Positions 1-11,757 are shown, counted from the first letter of the stretch. The stretch: DNA of 64,000 bases from Polyporus tsugae (GCA_024305745.1 JAHRBS010000004.1:868001-932000); one strand, 5' to 3'. The notes: generated by a model from the letters alone, not told the origin. Numbers and translations: made by a program.

Positions 1-163
1 CTGTATTCTTATGTGTTGTCGCTTGTTACAATTACGCGTTCCGCCTACATGTATTGTTCTAACGAGTGTCGCTATCCTTGCCTATACGTATGCCTATCGT
101 TGTTACGATCTTAATCTACTCAATTACACGTGCCATTCCAAAAGCAATTGGGGCGTGCCGTAC

Positions 164-2423
164 TCAGTGAGAAGATGGAGGCTTGAAATCCTTGAGCCAC
201 GCCTTGACGAAGGTGATCTCTTGTTGGTGGATCGTCTGGATGAAGGCGGGCTCCTTGCTCGGGTCGGCCAAGCCGTTCTCGTCCCAGTGGTGGACCCCAT
301 CTGCGCAGAAGGGTCAGAAACTCTCGTGGTGTAAGCGGATACATAGACTGTGCGCACTGGGGATGAGCTTGAACGGACGCAAGGTCGTGTCGGTGCGGTT
401 AGGAGCATCGGGGCTGTGAGGAGTGTCGCCCCTCCATGGATCGGCTGCCGTGAACAAGACCCGGTTCAACGTGAGCAAATCGCTTCGGGATGTGCATAGG
501 GCAGACTGTAGGGCGTACCTTCGCCGTCGATGATCGCGAGGCGGTCGGCGGCGATGTTGTAGCCACCCAGCTTGTTGACGTCGTCGACGTTGGGCCATTG
601 GGGGATGGAAAAGTACTTGCCCGGCGGGTAGGACTGTTCACGGCCGTTAATTTGGCTGCATACACACGAGTGGGGGGGGAGAGGGAGAAAAGGGCAGCGT
701 ACGAGGGTGCAGGTCAAATCGGCGTACTCCTTGGTCAGGAGCTTGGAGACAAGGCGCGGCGTAGACGCGTCGGGCGGGGGAGTCTGCAAAGTACGAACGT
801 TCAGTTCCCTCTGCGAGTACTGCCATGACTACGTTGGGAGGGAGGAGACCGTTCGCACCATAAAGAAGCCCCACTGGGTGCAGACTTGGAAGTTCCAGAG
901 ACGCCAGGTTTGGGAGAGGTCCGTCTGCTGGTATTGCGCTTTGTCGGTGATCGTCCCGAAACACTGTCCGGCCGGCGTCACTTAGTTGGTGCATGGCGCG
1001 AAGCTGCAAACGCTGGCTTACCTGGTCCTGCTGGGCCACTGGGCATGTCGAACCTATCGTCTGAATGGGCGTAAGTCGAGTAACAACGTGTCCGTAGACG
1101 AGACTCGTACCTGGTTGATGTACTTGGCGAATGACGCGGTTGCATTGGAGATCGTAAGGCCGCGAGTAGTGACAGTGACGTTGTCCGGGGGACCCAAGGC
1201 GTCACAGAACTCGAAGAAGCTCGGGTCGTCGATGGCGGGGTCCCAATTCCTCTCCTGCCATCCACCGAGCGGAGACTACGGATCCGTCGTAAGCTCTACA
1301 AGCTGAAACAGATGGCATGGATGGGCCACACACCGACAGCAAAGAGGCAAAGTCCGGATCGTACGACAGGCCGCTCAGGCCGAACACGGCCTTGGTCGCA
1401 TTGCGCGTCTCGGTGTTCCCGAGCAGACTGTCGACCTCGGCGATTGCTTTCTCGATGCGCGCGATGCACCCTTGGGGCGCGTACTGTCGGATGATGTCAA
1501 AGTAACGCCAGTCGACGATGGTCGCGTGCGTCACGCCGGAGGACGCGATCGCGCCGAAGACGATATCGGGGTAGAGCACACGCATGTGGGCGGCCCGCGC
1601 GCCGCCGTAGGAACCCTGCGAGAAGGCAAAAGAAGTTCAGTCTACGCATGTCGTGATATGCAGGCATGTGGGCAGCCGTGTATTTTTGACTGCGAAGAAC
1701 GATGAAACGGCATACTAACACCGTAGTATATCCATGCGGTCCCAGGAGACGTTACGTTGGCGGCAATGCTGGGAATCTTGACGTTCGCCATGAAGTTCGC
1801 AGAGTCCGCCGCAGCTTGTTCGTTGTTCAGCCACCTGCGGTCGCAGACAAAGAAGCCAGTGCCGTCATCAGCGAGTGTCACGCGGGCCACAGAAGGAATG
1901 TCCGTACCTCAAAGAATCGGTGGTGAAGTTGAGAACCGGGACGGACTTCCCTAGGGAGACCACGCGGACCGTCAAAACGATGCAAGTGGCACGGCATGGA
2001 ACATGGCCACAAACCGTAGTATCTGTGCTCGAGGACAATACCCAAGCCATTGGTCGCGTTGGCGAGGATGTTGACGATACCGGTGTCAAGGATGGGCATA
2101 CGCTCATCCCCCGGGCCCTCGCCAGCCTCGAAGACGATGACTGGGCCGCCAGGCTTGTAGTGGCGGTCGCTGACCCAGTATCGCTGCTGGAATGTGAACC
2201 CAGTGTCACTGAAGTGGTCCAAAGGCTGGGTGAAGTTGAACTGAGGGAACGTCACCGCCGCGCTCTGTTGCTTTGCCAGGTTCGGTGACCGGGCGGCCCT
2301 CGCGGCGAGCTTCACCATCTGTGGGTTGAATGGCGGAATCGCGCCAAGTGCGCCATCGGAAAGCGAGAGGAGAGCGAGCGCAAGTGCGCCCACGCTCGCA
2401 ATGCCCGCCTTGAACCAGGGCAT
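164..2423 (-). CDS. Secreted serine carboxypeptidase, peptidase family S28
   Basis: The protein starts at ATG 2423 with a hydrophobic signal peptide (MPWFKAGIASVGALALALLS) and continues through several short introns to the stop at 164-166. Family S28 hallmarks are visible in order: QPLDHF near residue 70, a VFEAGEGPGDE stretch, an LEHRYYG motif, the nucleophile motif GSYGGARAAHM (about 1595-1615), and downstream DPWRGD and AVHHWDENG motifs that fit the catalytic Asp and His. S28 enzymes cut after proline in peptides (Pro-Xaa carboxypeptidase or dipeptidyl-peptidase types), usually outside the cell or in the vacuole. The inferred role is extracellular peptide scavenging. Splicing after LEHRYYG, after TTDSLR and after WIYYG restores the frame at consensus GT-AG sites. 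The exon count in the 3' half is less certain. Confidence 0.88.
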
Positions 2424-3115
2424 GGTTGAGGAGGGAAGTCAGAGAGCGAGAGCAAAGACGCGGAGGAGGTTGCAAGTCAGCTTCATGCAAGCCGCTTGTC
2501 ATATACTTATGCGGCCGCGGACCAAGGGCCCCGGCCAAGACTGCCGAAGATGTTGCGAAGATGTGCGGAATAAGTGGTGGGTCCATTGTGTATTAGAGGC
2601 AACAGGATGCACTGGAAGGGATGATCGGGTCCATCAGATTCAGAGTCACTGCTCCGGTTTCGAGATGCATGGAGCAACTTCCAAACGTCCGGACGCGCTC
2701 CTTATGTAGGTAGCTACATACCTCCGGTTGACCTTCGGCGCATATACTGAAGCGACAATATTTACTGCCAGAGGCCCAGAGACCAATCTCACGCGGGGCG
2801 GTGGCTTTGGGCCACCCCGAGTGTGAATTGTACATGGATTTGTACATGTAGAACAAAAGCCTTATATGCCTTGTAGTATTGACTTCAAGGAGAGCGAATA
2901 GTGTGCGTGCGCACCTCGAGCCTCAGGCTTCTAGCCTTACTGCTCTACGCATTGAAACAGGTTGGAGATCGAGGTCAAGTCGGACGAGTTCTCTGGTGGG
3001 CGTATCTTCCGAATGATCTTAAGTTACATGGAGGCCGACTCGGAGTCTGGGAACAGCGGAGCCGTAGTAAATAAAGAGAGACGATCATATCAAGTATAGA
3101 ACGAATTATAAGAGG
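2424..3115. other. Intergenic region between S28 peptidase and tRNA-Asn
   Basis: This stretch carries the upstream region of the leftward peptidase gene. No open frame here looks like a protein, and no repeat or RNA gene was recognised before the tRNA. Confidence 0.5.
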
Positions 3116-3199
3116 TGCTCTGTGGCTAAGTTGGTTACAGCGTCCGACTGTTATGACCAAGCAATCGGAAGGTCGTGAGTTCGAGCCTCACCGGGGCAG
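3116..3199 (+). tRNA. tRNA-Asn(GTT) with a 10-nt intron, copy 1
   Basis: A cloverleaf can be folded: 7-bp acceptor stem TGCTCTG/CGGGGCA (with two G-U pairs), D arm GCTAAGTTGGTTACAGC, anticodon stem TCCGA/TCGGA, T arm GTGAGTTCGAGCCTCAC and discriminator G. The anticodon GTT lies at 3150-3152 and reads Asn codons. A 10-nt intron (3154-3163) sits one base 3' of the anticodon, the standard position for eukaryotic tRNA introns. The mature sequence matches the copy at 11674-11757 except for two C-to-T changes in the 5' acceptor strand. A T-rich run follows at 3203-3207 and could act as a Pol III terminator. Confidence 0.85.
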
Positions 3200-3569
3200 G
3201 CGTTTTTGGCCTGTAATGTTGTAAAAATGATGGTAGCTAGAGGAATACCTGATTCTATCGCAACGTTGAACGAGTGTTGCATAGCGCTCCTACTAAGTTA
3301 TTTTATCCTTCACCTGAACTGTCGCTATGTTCGACAATGAGTCGGGCCCCTGGCCATCAAGCGCCCAACGCTCATTAGTATTGCGTATACTTTGCCGCCG
3401 TCACGGTATCGATCTACTTCCTTCAGCCTCTTCCGAGCAAACCAGTTCCAACAAACATTCCAGTACCAACGTTGATTCGCATCCCGTTACGGCGCATCCA
3501 GATGCATGGCTAACCAGGTAGCTCGACAAGCTATAGTTAGCGAATCCCAATTATCCCCTGTAAGTCAGG

Positions 3570-4826
3570 GTGTTTGACAGCTTCCCTCGTCAAAATATAC
3601 TGAATATGCAGGACTTGGAGGCACATGTTGTTAATCCCATTCCCGCCCCCCTCGAAATTTGGAGGCTAGTTCTCGAGTTCCTCCGCGTGTATGGACCAGA
3701 ACACATCGCCCGTGTAGCCACCATTCATCCAGCACTTCTTGGAGAAACTGAATCAGTGCTGTATCGTGACCTGCACATCACAAGCTTTGGACAAGCCGTC
3801 AAGCTCGAGAGTGCCGTCTCGCGCGCTGTGCCCCGTTGCGGTCAAGCAGTCCGGCAGCTCCGTGTTGTCGTGTCTCGACAAGACAAGCCGGATGCTTCCA
3901 ACTACCGTCTCGTCATGAGAAGACTTTTGGACAAGCTTCCCCGCCTCGTCACGCTCAAATTCTGGAGACCTGTAATGTCGTTGCCCGGCTTCACCCTCCC
4001 CATGCTTGTCTATGGGAAGCAACTCCTGATCAGACGTCTTTCAGGAGGATTTTTATGTCTGACGGTCACCATCGCTCAGTTCCTCCATGCCCACCCGGAG
4101 CTCGAGGAAGTACGGCTGACTAGGTTTGTCACGGAGAAAGAAACCCGGATATTTCAGCTCTTGATGGCCAGACAAGTTGCGTTCGAGAACTTCAAGTTCC
4201 CGAAGCTGCATACGCTTGGCTGTAACCACGGACTCTTAGTGCAGATCCACAACCCCCGGAACATCACCCGCCTCTACGTGACCCAAGACCGTCCGCAGTC
4301 TGAGATGGTCGAAGAAATCATCCGCATTTTAGGTGCCCAGCTTATCAGTCTTCGGGTGGATTTCGAACCGCGGAGCATCCTAGATTTGAACTATTCAAAT
4401 CTTCGCGACTACCGCTGGGAGCGTTGTCCGCGCCTCAAGTTCCTTCATATCGATGACGGATATGACGGCTGTGTAGGTCGATATCCTCTTGAACTGCCCG
4501 GTGCCTCCACCACAGGTTGCTTAAACATGTTTTTCGTCTTACAGGTCAGACCCCCGGCGGACCCCGCCGACGACTACGGATACGGTGCTAAGGACTGCAT
4601 GGATTCCAAACTCCCGCCTGTCCTGGAGACGCTTGTTTGGGCTCCGTCGTGGACGCGCTACTCCCGGTTCTGGGACACATCCGATGCCAAACACGACAGC
4701 TATTTGCGAGCCATACGGCATTTCTCCGAGGCATTGCTGAGGGACACGACGTCTGTTCGGGAGGTCGTCTACTCGTGTCTTGCGGGGGACTACTTCCACT
4801 GCTCTCTATCGCCGCCGGAGACTTGA
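3570..4826 (+). CDS. F-box-like protein (Agaricomycete family)
   Basis: This single long frame encodes 418 aa. Residues 25-75 (PAPLEIWRLVLEFL, then VATIHPALLGETESVLYRDL) fit the degenerate F-box pattern that opens many Agaricomycete proteins. The rest has Leu-rich segments such as HPELEEVRL, typical of the solenoid-like tails of these proteins. F-box proteins usually recruit substrates to SCF ubiquitin ligases through Skp1; that role is inferred from the family only. Translation may start at ATG 3570 or at the in-frame ATG 3606, just before the F-box segment. A small in-frame intron near 4020-4070 cannot be excluded. These families are large and fast-evolving, so no ortholog is named. Confidence 0.6.
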   Translation: MFDSFPRQNILNMQDLEAHVVNPIPAPLEIWRLVLEFLRVYGPEHIARVATIHPALLGETESVLYRDLHITSFGQAVKLESAVSRAVPRCGQAVRQLRVVVSRQDKPDASNYRLVMRRLLDKLPRLVTLKFWRPVMSLPGFTLPMLVYGKQLLIRRLSGGFLCLTVTIAQFLHAHPELEEVRLTRFVTEKETRIFQLLMARQVAFENFKFPKLHTLGCNHGLLVQIHNPRNITRLYVTQDRPQSEMVEEIIRILGAQLISLRVDFEPRSILDLNYSNLRDYRWERCPRLKFLHIDDGYDGCVGRYPLELPGASTTGCLNMFFVLQVRPPADPADDYGYGAKDCMDSKLPPVLETLVWAPSWTRYSRFWDTSDAKHDSYLRAIRHFSEALLRDTTSVREVVYSCLAGDYFHCSLSPPET

Positions 4827-5872
4827 GGGAGAGGCGGGCAGATCCGAATGGTAATACGTGGACGGAGGTTTGGTAGCTCGATGATCAGACGCCCCCCGTC
4901 CCGCAATACGCGATGCGGCCGGTAAGTGTACTCCTTGGAGTCTCATGGTACTATTCAGCATCTCACTAGTGACAGTGTCGGTTTTTTTTCTATCATTCTT
5001 TTATACAGGCAGGAGGGTGCAGGTGTGGAGGGAGGGAAGGGAATTCGAGAGAAGTGGACTCGGACAGCCACTGCATACTCAAACGTCCTTGATTCAAATA
5101 TGGTCGTCGCTGAGCTCGTCTTCGTTCCGCCTGCGTCCTCGACTTTTGCCGCTCTCCAACAGCTTTCAAACACCTGGGACGTCCGATTATCGGGAATGTA
5201 GGTTTTGTCTGCCCGACGTGCTTCACGAGCAACCATCTTCACCCTCCCCTCTCGCTTCTAGGTTCAAGTTCGAGGGAATCGCCCTCAGGGGGCCCGTCCA
5301 CTTGGATCCCCCTCGAAGGCATATCATCAGCAGGTGGCCCCACAGGTAACCAGCTTCGTATGTGACAGCACCATTGGAATATGCACTAAGGAGTCCGCAC
5401 GGGACTTCGATGTTCAGGTATGTATCCTGTTCAATCCCATCGTGTGGCGCCATACGTCTGATTAGACATCATATTTATGGAGAACTCACCGTATAGACCT
5501 CGGTATCTATAGTGATCGACAACGTCGACCGGAAACATTAGAGCTGTGTCTCTAAGGTTACCTTTGAGCGTCTTCAATTAGTTCAGTCACGGTATCACCC
5601 GGTCATTCCGAAAAGAATTGGAAGTGTATACATACTGTAGGTCACGTTCTCAAGTATTCCCATCCTTGGGATCATCATAATTGATCATCACTCGAAGCCA
5701 CTCTGACTCCTCGCGGAAGCGACGCTGCCGGCACGCATGCCTGGTGCGAGTATAATACGCGCCTTGCAACGAGATTCAATTCCAGGGACTCGCTCATCTC
5801 ATACGCCCTGTTGCTGTCATATATATCCTCACCCTAGAGTTCAGTGACAAAACGCGCCAGCAAACTAACATC
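4827..5872. other. Intergenic region without recognisable gene
   Basis: About 1 kb between the F-box-like gene and the ZIP-like gene. Short frames on both strands lack domain or composition support. The last 100 bases before 5873 presumably hold the promoter and 5' leader of the next gene (tatatatcctcacc near 5820). Confidence 0.5.
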
Positions 5873-7139
5873 ATGGGTTCCCTTTCAGCCTCGATGGAAT
5901 GTGTCTCACATGGAGTCGTCACCTTCGCAGCGGGGCTACTCCCTCTCTTCATAACGTCGCGTGAGTAACCCTTTGTCTGCCTTTGAACGTTCTAAATCGG
6001 ACCACGCCTTGTAGAATCCCTTTTGGCCTCCTTGAAGACATTTGGAACTGGACGGTTGATCAGTTCTAGTCTTACCTCATTCTTGAGTAGGTATGTTATT
6101 TGCGCCCGCCCGTAGTGGACAGAGAACCTTACGCCATGGTATACAATGCAGTGTCCTCTTGGGCGCAGCGTCCACTCTTTCCTACCCAGGAACAAGTGCG
6201 CTGCGCTTTTCGCCGACAGCAGTCGCCGTCTACCACATCGCCGGCGTCTTGTTCATGTTGATCGCGGAGCGTAGACTGTCCTCCCGTATGCTCGATGCCA
6301 ACCCTCCCGCTGGATTGGAGCACAATACCTCACCTGCCTCAACTGTTGCGGCCGAGGATGGCATGGAGCTGAGAGAGCCGCAGCAGACCGAAGGCGTGGC
6401 TTCCCAGCCTCCGCCTGCGTCTCGCATGACACGAGCTTTTGGGCCCCACCAGCGCCGCATCTACTATTCACCTTCGCCCTCGTCATCGGCGAAATTTCGT
6501 CCGGGATCAACATTGGCTATGCAGCAACGGCACTGCCGCGGAAGCCTGATACTGGTGTCCTAGGCCTGCCCTCTCTTGGTCTGTTGACGAAACATCTCCT
6601 AGAGTTGATTGGAAAAGGTATGAACCGCTGCACAGATACTCGTTTTTCCTGCCCAGGGTTGCAACACTAATCGTGTGCCCCCAATCCAGTTTCGACGACT
6701 CTCGCTTTCACGACGACGCTCCTCTCAGCGTCCCTTCCGACCGCGGAATGTAAAAATCATGTCCTCGTTTTCGCTGCGGCGCGTCCATCGGCTGCATTAC
6801 TGTCCTACAACGTGACAAAACTCTTTCAAATTACTTCTGGCAATATAGCATTTGAAGTTCCTCTCCTCTTAGCCCTGAACTGCTTCACTGTAAGTCCTGG
6901 GGCATTCTTCCTGCCGGCGGATTTCCTGCTCATTGACGCATTAGGACGGCCTGTACGTCTACGCCGCACTAGTAGTGCGAGCGTTAATTGCCAACTCGCA
7001 GATGCCAGTGACAGCCAGGAGCGGCCGATTCAAAAGTCTCCTTCTTATGGCAGCTGGCGCTTTGCTGCCGTTGGTACTGCCTGTGCTGGTAACGATCTGG
7101 ATGTTGTGGCCCACGCAAAAGACTGGTACTGAGCTGTGA
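5873..7139 (+). pseudogene. ZIP-family (ZIP9-like) metal transporter, degenerate
   Basis: Joined exons give a ZIP9-like (SLC39A9-type) layout: an N-terminal helix ending in AAGLLPLF, LKTFGTG, LLGAASTLSYPG, AGVLFMLIAERRLS, a polar linker, FTFALVIGEISSGINIG, STTLAFTTTLL, PTAECKNHVLVFAAA, and a last helix pair around YVYAALVV and LLPLVLPVLVTIW. Active ZIPs carry His, Asp and Glu in an IPEG motif, an HxxxDG motif and an HKAP motif. Here the matching positions read SYPG, GEISSG and GKVS, so the metal ligands are gone. Several introns have good GT-AG ends (5961-6014, 6618-6689, 6896 to about 6951), but the frame must change in the linker near 6390-6450 with no clear intron. It may be a decaying copy or a divergent non-transporting relative. 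Confidence 0.5.
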
Positions 7140-7528
7140 TACGGCTGAGGCTGCATAAATAATATCTTTGTATGACATCGTTGTTAACTTTCCCGTCACA
7201 CCAGCGGAGGCTGTCGTTGCTGGATAGTGTTGCCAGCAATACGGATTCACCCTGCCAGTAATAGCTCTTTCCTCCATTGTAATTGCGTCCTACTTCCTTA
7301 GATCGCATCATTCTTGTATGTACAGTAGAAGCTGATCGCAATAGTGTGAATATTGTTTCCTTTCCGAACTAAACGTGGAATGGGAGGAGGCAAATCTACG
7401 GTGCGGTTTCACTGACGACAACCACAATCGTCACGGTGACCAAATTGGGACATACACTGAAAGAAGCGCGTGTCCCGAATTTCGGTGAACGGCTCTGGTC
7501 CCGACATCCATCGTGTCTCTCGACGGTC

Positions 7529-9088
7529 ATGCTCGCCCTCCGCCGACTACCTCGCTATGCTCCTAGGCTAACACACGTACGTGGCAACGCGACTCTGGAA
7601 GCCGCGTCTGCGTCGCAGGCGCAGGCCAGTGCACCCCCGCCGGTGACAGCGAACACCGCGACCCCGCCGCCAGCGAACGAGGCTGCACCCGAGGAGGACA
7701 CCGAAACCAACGCACAGGTAGAACAGCCTAAGGGCAAGCAGCGCGAGTGGCCGAAGCGTCGCCCGCTCATCTCGCTGGAGCGGCCGAGGGAGTGGAACAG
7801 GCCGATTGCGAAGGGCGTCGAGCCGGCGTATGACTATGCGCTGCGCTACATCCTGCGCGACGCGCAGTTCCTGCGGAAGGAGCTGGAAGAGTTGAGGGAG
7901 AGGGTCAAGGCGGAGGAGGCGAAGCCTGAGGGCGAGAGGGACGTGGCGGCGCTGGAGGAGTTGAGGGAGAAGGTGAGGATACTGGAGATCCAGAGTGAGG
8001 TCAACTTGCCTGAGGTCAGGTGGAAGGCGAGGAACGGCATGGGTAAGTTTGTCTTCGTTAGCCTAGGGCGTTGACGTATGCTGAACTGTGCGGTGCGAAG
8101 CGGACTTGGGCCAGCCTGTTCACAGACACCTGGTTGAGCAGAAGTGGAGAGAGGAAGGCGACTTGGACCTCCTGGTACGTCTCGTGATTCTGTTATCTGC
8201 GTTCATTGCCTCAACATCCTACGGTGCTTCTAGATGGAGCGTATCTACCAGATGAGCATCGTCCCTGACATGCTCCCGGAACTTAAACCCTCATTGGACC
8301 TGCGCATACGGTACCTCGAGACCCCTCCCAAGAACAACTACCTCCGCACGCGCGTAAAGCGTAAGCTCAAGCCTGTCGAGCCAGGTATCTTCCTAGTGCC
8401 GGAACAGGTTCGTTATGGCTTCATTTTCTGTCCGCGAATGGTGCTCATGCATGCACAGACGAGGAGACCGCCCGAGATCTACACGACGTTGTTCCACACG
8501 GACACACGTCTGTACACTCTGTTGATGGTTGACCTTGACGTGCCGCACCCGGAGAGCCAGTCGTTCACGAGTTACCTCCACTGGATGCAGTATGTACTCA
8601 GAACCCAGGCCCGCGCGCTGTCTCATTCCTGACCTCCTTCATTCAGACCCAATGTTCCCCTTTCCGCATCCACGCCTTCCCCCGCTGTTCCTCTCCAGGC
8701 GCACACGCCGTATGTCCCTCCCCACCCCCAGCGCGGCACGCCTTACCACCGCTACGTGCTCCTTGTGCTTCCCCAAGCCTCGGCGACCGAGCCCATCGAC
8801 ATTCCGGCTTTCCAAGAGCCCGACAGGCTTGGTTTTGACTTCCGCGCTTTTGCAGCGCAGTACGGCTTTGACGGGGCCCGGGGCGGCGGTGCGCATATGT
8901 GGCGCGAGGCCTGGGATGACACCGTGTCGCACATCTACAAGTTCACGCTCAGTAAGTCCTTTACGCAATTGTGTTGTGGCGATGTACTAATCCTATTCGC
9001 CATCACAGAGAAGGAGGAACCCCGGTTCGGCAAGATGCCCAAGCCGGATCCGTACGCAGAGCTCAAGAGCAAGAAAAGGTACCTCTAG
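7529..9088 (+). CDS. Mitochondrial large-subunit ribosomal protein mL38 (MRPL35-like, PEBP fold)
   Basis: Translation from ATG 7529 gives a basic, Arg-rich leader (MLALRRLPRYAPRL) fit for mitochondrial import. An Ala/Pro-rich linker, a long charged helix (about residues 110-160) and a phosphatidylethanolamine-binding-protein-like domain follow. That domain includes LYTLLMVDLDVPHPESQSF and TPYHRYVLLVLPQ, the usual pair of PEBP signatures, and the protein ends FGKMPKPDPYAELKSKKRYL. Four or five short introns (for example from 8042, 8175 and 8407) keep the frame. Yeast MRPL35 and animal mL38 share this architecture and belong to the mitoribosome central protuberance. The ATG at 7436 in the same frame is less likely because the targeting leader starts at 7529. 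Confidence 0.88.
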
Positions 9089-9362
9089 ATGCGTCGGACG
9101 TAGCATATTTCCCGTTAGTTGTAGACCCTCATTTAATCCGAGTGTGCTCTCATCTCTGTGTGCGCCTGGAGAGGATGCCGGCGCTGGGATCGGAGGGCAG
9201 TCGGAGGGTGTGCGATGCGGATCTGATGGTAAGCGCCTTGAGAGCAATGGTGGCCGGGAGCGGCATCGGGAGTTGGATCTGCTTGGCGACGACGAGCTCA
9301 AGTAGTGTACTTATAATGTGTCCCACCATCATCCTCATTCTCCCCCTGCTGCATGAACCTAC

Positions 9363-11272
9363 ATGATGGCTGAGCTTTCCCCAGAGTCTCCTCGTACCCC
9401 CAATCTCCACGACTCCTCTCCTCTGGGCAGCCTTATTCGACGGACGTCGTCAAGGAGAGTAAAGGGCCAACGACCAGCCAACCTCGAGCTTCTCACAACC
9501 CCTCCCCGCCCGGCACCTTCAGGAAGCGCAATACCCTCCGCACCACCTTCGCCCCTCCTGCATACTCAATTCCGAGATAGCACAGCGACCGCGACATCCT
9601 TCTTCGTCGATGGCGCGAGCATGCGCACCTTCTCCTGGGACGCTCGATCTCAAATCACCGTGCCCTCTAGTCCTTCCAGCCCCCACAACTATCACGGCCC
9701 CGCGCGAGCCCACGAGTCCCTCTCTTCCGGCGATGACGTCGAGTCTATCACGAACAAGTACCGCGACACCTGGCGCTCGTCCGGAGTCGTCGACCCTCCT
9801 TCTGTGTACGACCCCCGTGACGTCCCCGATCTACCTACCGTTGTAGTCTCTGTAGCCCCCGAACCACCCCCAGCGCCGCGGTCATGGGAGCAGGAGTATG
9901 ATGTCCCGGGCCCGTCGAAGGGCGGGCGCATACCGTCGCGTGTGACCAACAACACCACCGTCAACTTCTCGCGGCCCGTGCCCGCCGTAGACATTCACTC
10001 GTCCCAGTCGAAGGAGAGGAAGCGCGAGGTGCTGATGCGCAACGCGCACAACCACCCGCCTTCGCGCTCGCCGACGCCATCGCACCCGTCAGGATCAGGT
10101 TCGCGGCCGTATTCTCCGTTACACTCCCCCGCGCCTAGTCCGGGGCTTGGCCCAACGGTGTCTGGGCACGGCTGGCCGGCGTCGCGTCCGGTCTCCCCAG
10201 CGTCGCTTGGCGAGCAATTCGCGTCCCCTTACGAAGGCTCGACACAAAGCCAGCGCGGTTTTACGTCTCCGGCTCCTGTGGTACAAGGGTATGCGCAGCC
10301 CTCCGCGTCTGGCCTCCTGCCTGGTCCGGGACCGCGTATAGACTCTTCACAGAGCGTGTACTCCAACTACTCGTTCTACGAGCTCCCGTCGACCCCCACG
10401 TCGACCACCCAACTGTCGTCTTCCGGATTTTCTCAACCTCCACTTCGACCGCCCCCATCCGCCCCCGCGCACATGCAAGGGCATCCGACGACACCCGGCG
10501 CTGGACCACTGCGCGCAAAGAGCTCGGCAGGCAAGGGGAAGGCGGCGAACACCGGCGTGCTGGCGAACCCGCAGACGGCGCAGGACTTTCTGCAGGTCGG
10601 CATCCAGCACCACCTCGAGAACCGGCTCGCGGAGAGCGCGGCAGCGTTCGAGAAGAGCGCGACGTTGGGTGGGGGGTGCGGCGTCGGGATGCTCATGTGG
10701 GGGCTCGCGCAGCGGCACGGGTGGGGGTGCGAGAAGAACGAGCAGGCGGGGTTCCGCTGGCTGCGGCGCGCGGCGGAGCTCGCGGTGACGGATTTGGAGA
10801 AGGGGAAGCAGGGGGATATGAGTGCTGTGAAGGCGAGTCCGATTTCGACTGTGATTGTGTTTGGGGTAGGGCTGATGGGTTGCTGGTTGCGGAAAGTCGG
10901 AGCTGGTGCTTGCGATTTATGAGGTTGGGCAGAGTTTCTTCAGGGGGTGGGGCGTCCAGAAGGACAAGGAGATGGCGGTGGTATGTCTCGTTTGCGGAAT
11001 CAGTTTCGTGACGTTGGCTGATGGTTTTACAGCAATACTACCGTGTCGCGTCGCGATTAGGCGATCCCGATGCCCAGCAGGAGCTCGCGTTCTGTCTGTT
11101 GAACGGGAAGGGTTGTAAGAAGGACAAGAAGGAAGCGGCGAAGTGGTACCGCGCTGCGGTACGTCTTTCTTCATTCACTTATGGGTCCTCAATTAAGTTG
11201 ACAGGTTTGTAGGTCCAACAGGGTGCAAGCGATGTCGGGCTCGCCTGGATCTACAAGGAGAAATACCAATAA
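9363..11272 (+). CDS. Sel1-repeat protein, Dsf2/Nif1-like
   Basis: The first ~380 residues are Ser/Pro-rich and probably disordered. The C-terminal third holds Sel1-like (TPR-related) repeats: FLQVGIQHHLENRLAESAAA, then GWGCEKNEQAGFRWLRRAAE, GWGVQKDKEMAVQYYRVAS, and GKGCKKDKKEAAKWYRAAVQ, ending in GLAWIYKEKYQ. This layout resembles fungal Dsf2 and fission-yeast Nif1, linked to septum or cell-cycle control; chitin-synthase regulators (Skt5/Chs4) are a more distant alternative. Introns split the repeat region. The first (10833-10896) uses a GC donor (AAG then GCGAGT) and joins SAVK to SELVLAIYEVG; no GT donor restores this frame. Later introns begin at 10981 and 11160. The stop is TAA 11270-11272. 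Confidence 0.75.
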
Positions 11273-11673
11273 CTTCGGGCGGGACTCCGAGGATATTGCC
11301 TTCCTTATTTGTTGCGCATATACCATATCACGCCTGGTTGATACCCTGCTTTTGGCCTCCTAAAGAATTTGACTGACCTTTGCTGCTTACATTGCTGTAT
11401 CATTATTTAGTTCACGGGATAGGCATATTATCGATGTACATATATGACGTCTACTGGTATTCTAGCTCATGTTCACGGTTCCACAGTATCCTGAGCGATT
11501 CAACATAATATGTAAAATGTTTGGAACTTTATTCGTCTTCCGGCTCGATATCTTCCACCCACTAACTTTGTCCGACCGGTGCCGTCCTCGTCCTCCTCTG
11601 AATAAGGTTAGTGTCGCCATTGCGGTGGTATGTAACTCCTTCCTTCGGTTTATGCAAATGCATTAAAAAGTTG
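11273..11673. other. Intergenic region, 3' of Sel1 gene
   Basis: About 400 bases of lower-GC sequence between the Sel1-repeat gene stop and the leftward tRNA. No gene recognised. Confidence 0.5.
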
Positions 11674-11757
11674 CTGCCCCGGTGAGGCTCGAACTCACGA
11701 CCTTCCGATTGCCTGCTGATAACAGTCGGACGCTGTAACCAACTTAGCCACGGGGCA
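11674..11757 (-). tRNA. tRNA-Asn(GTT) with a 10-nt intron, copy 2
   Basis: Read on the minus strand, it folds with a perfect 7-bp acceptor stem TGCCCCG/CGGGGCA, the same D, anticodon and T arms as copy 1, anticodon GTT and discriminator G. Its intron (11710-11719, TCAGCAGGCA) has the same length and position as in copy 1 but a different sequence. A run of A on the plus strand at 11666-11669 gives TTTT on the transcribed side, a likely Pol III terminator. Confidence 0.88.
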
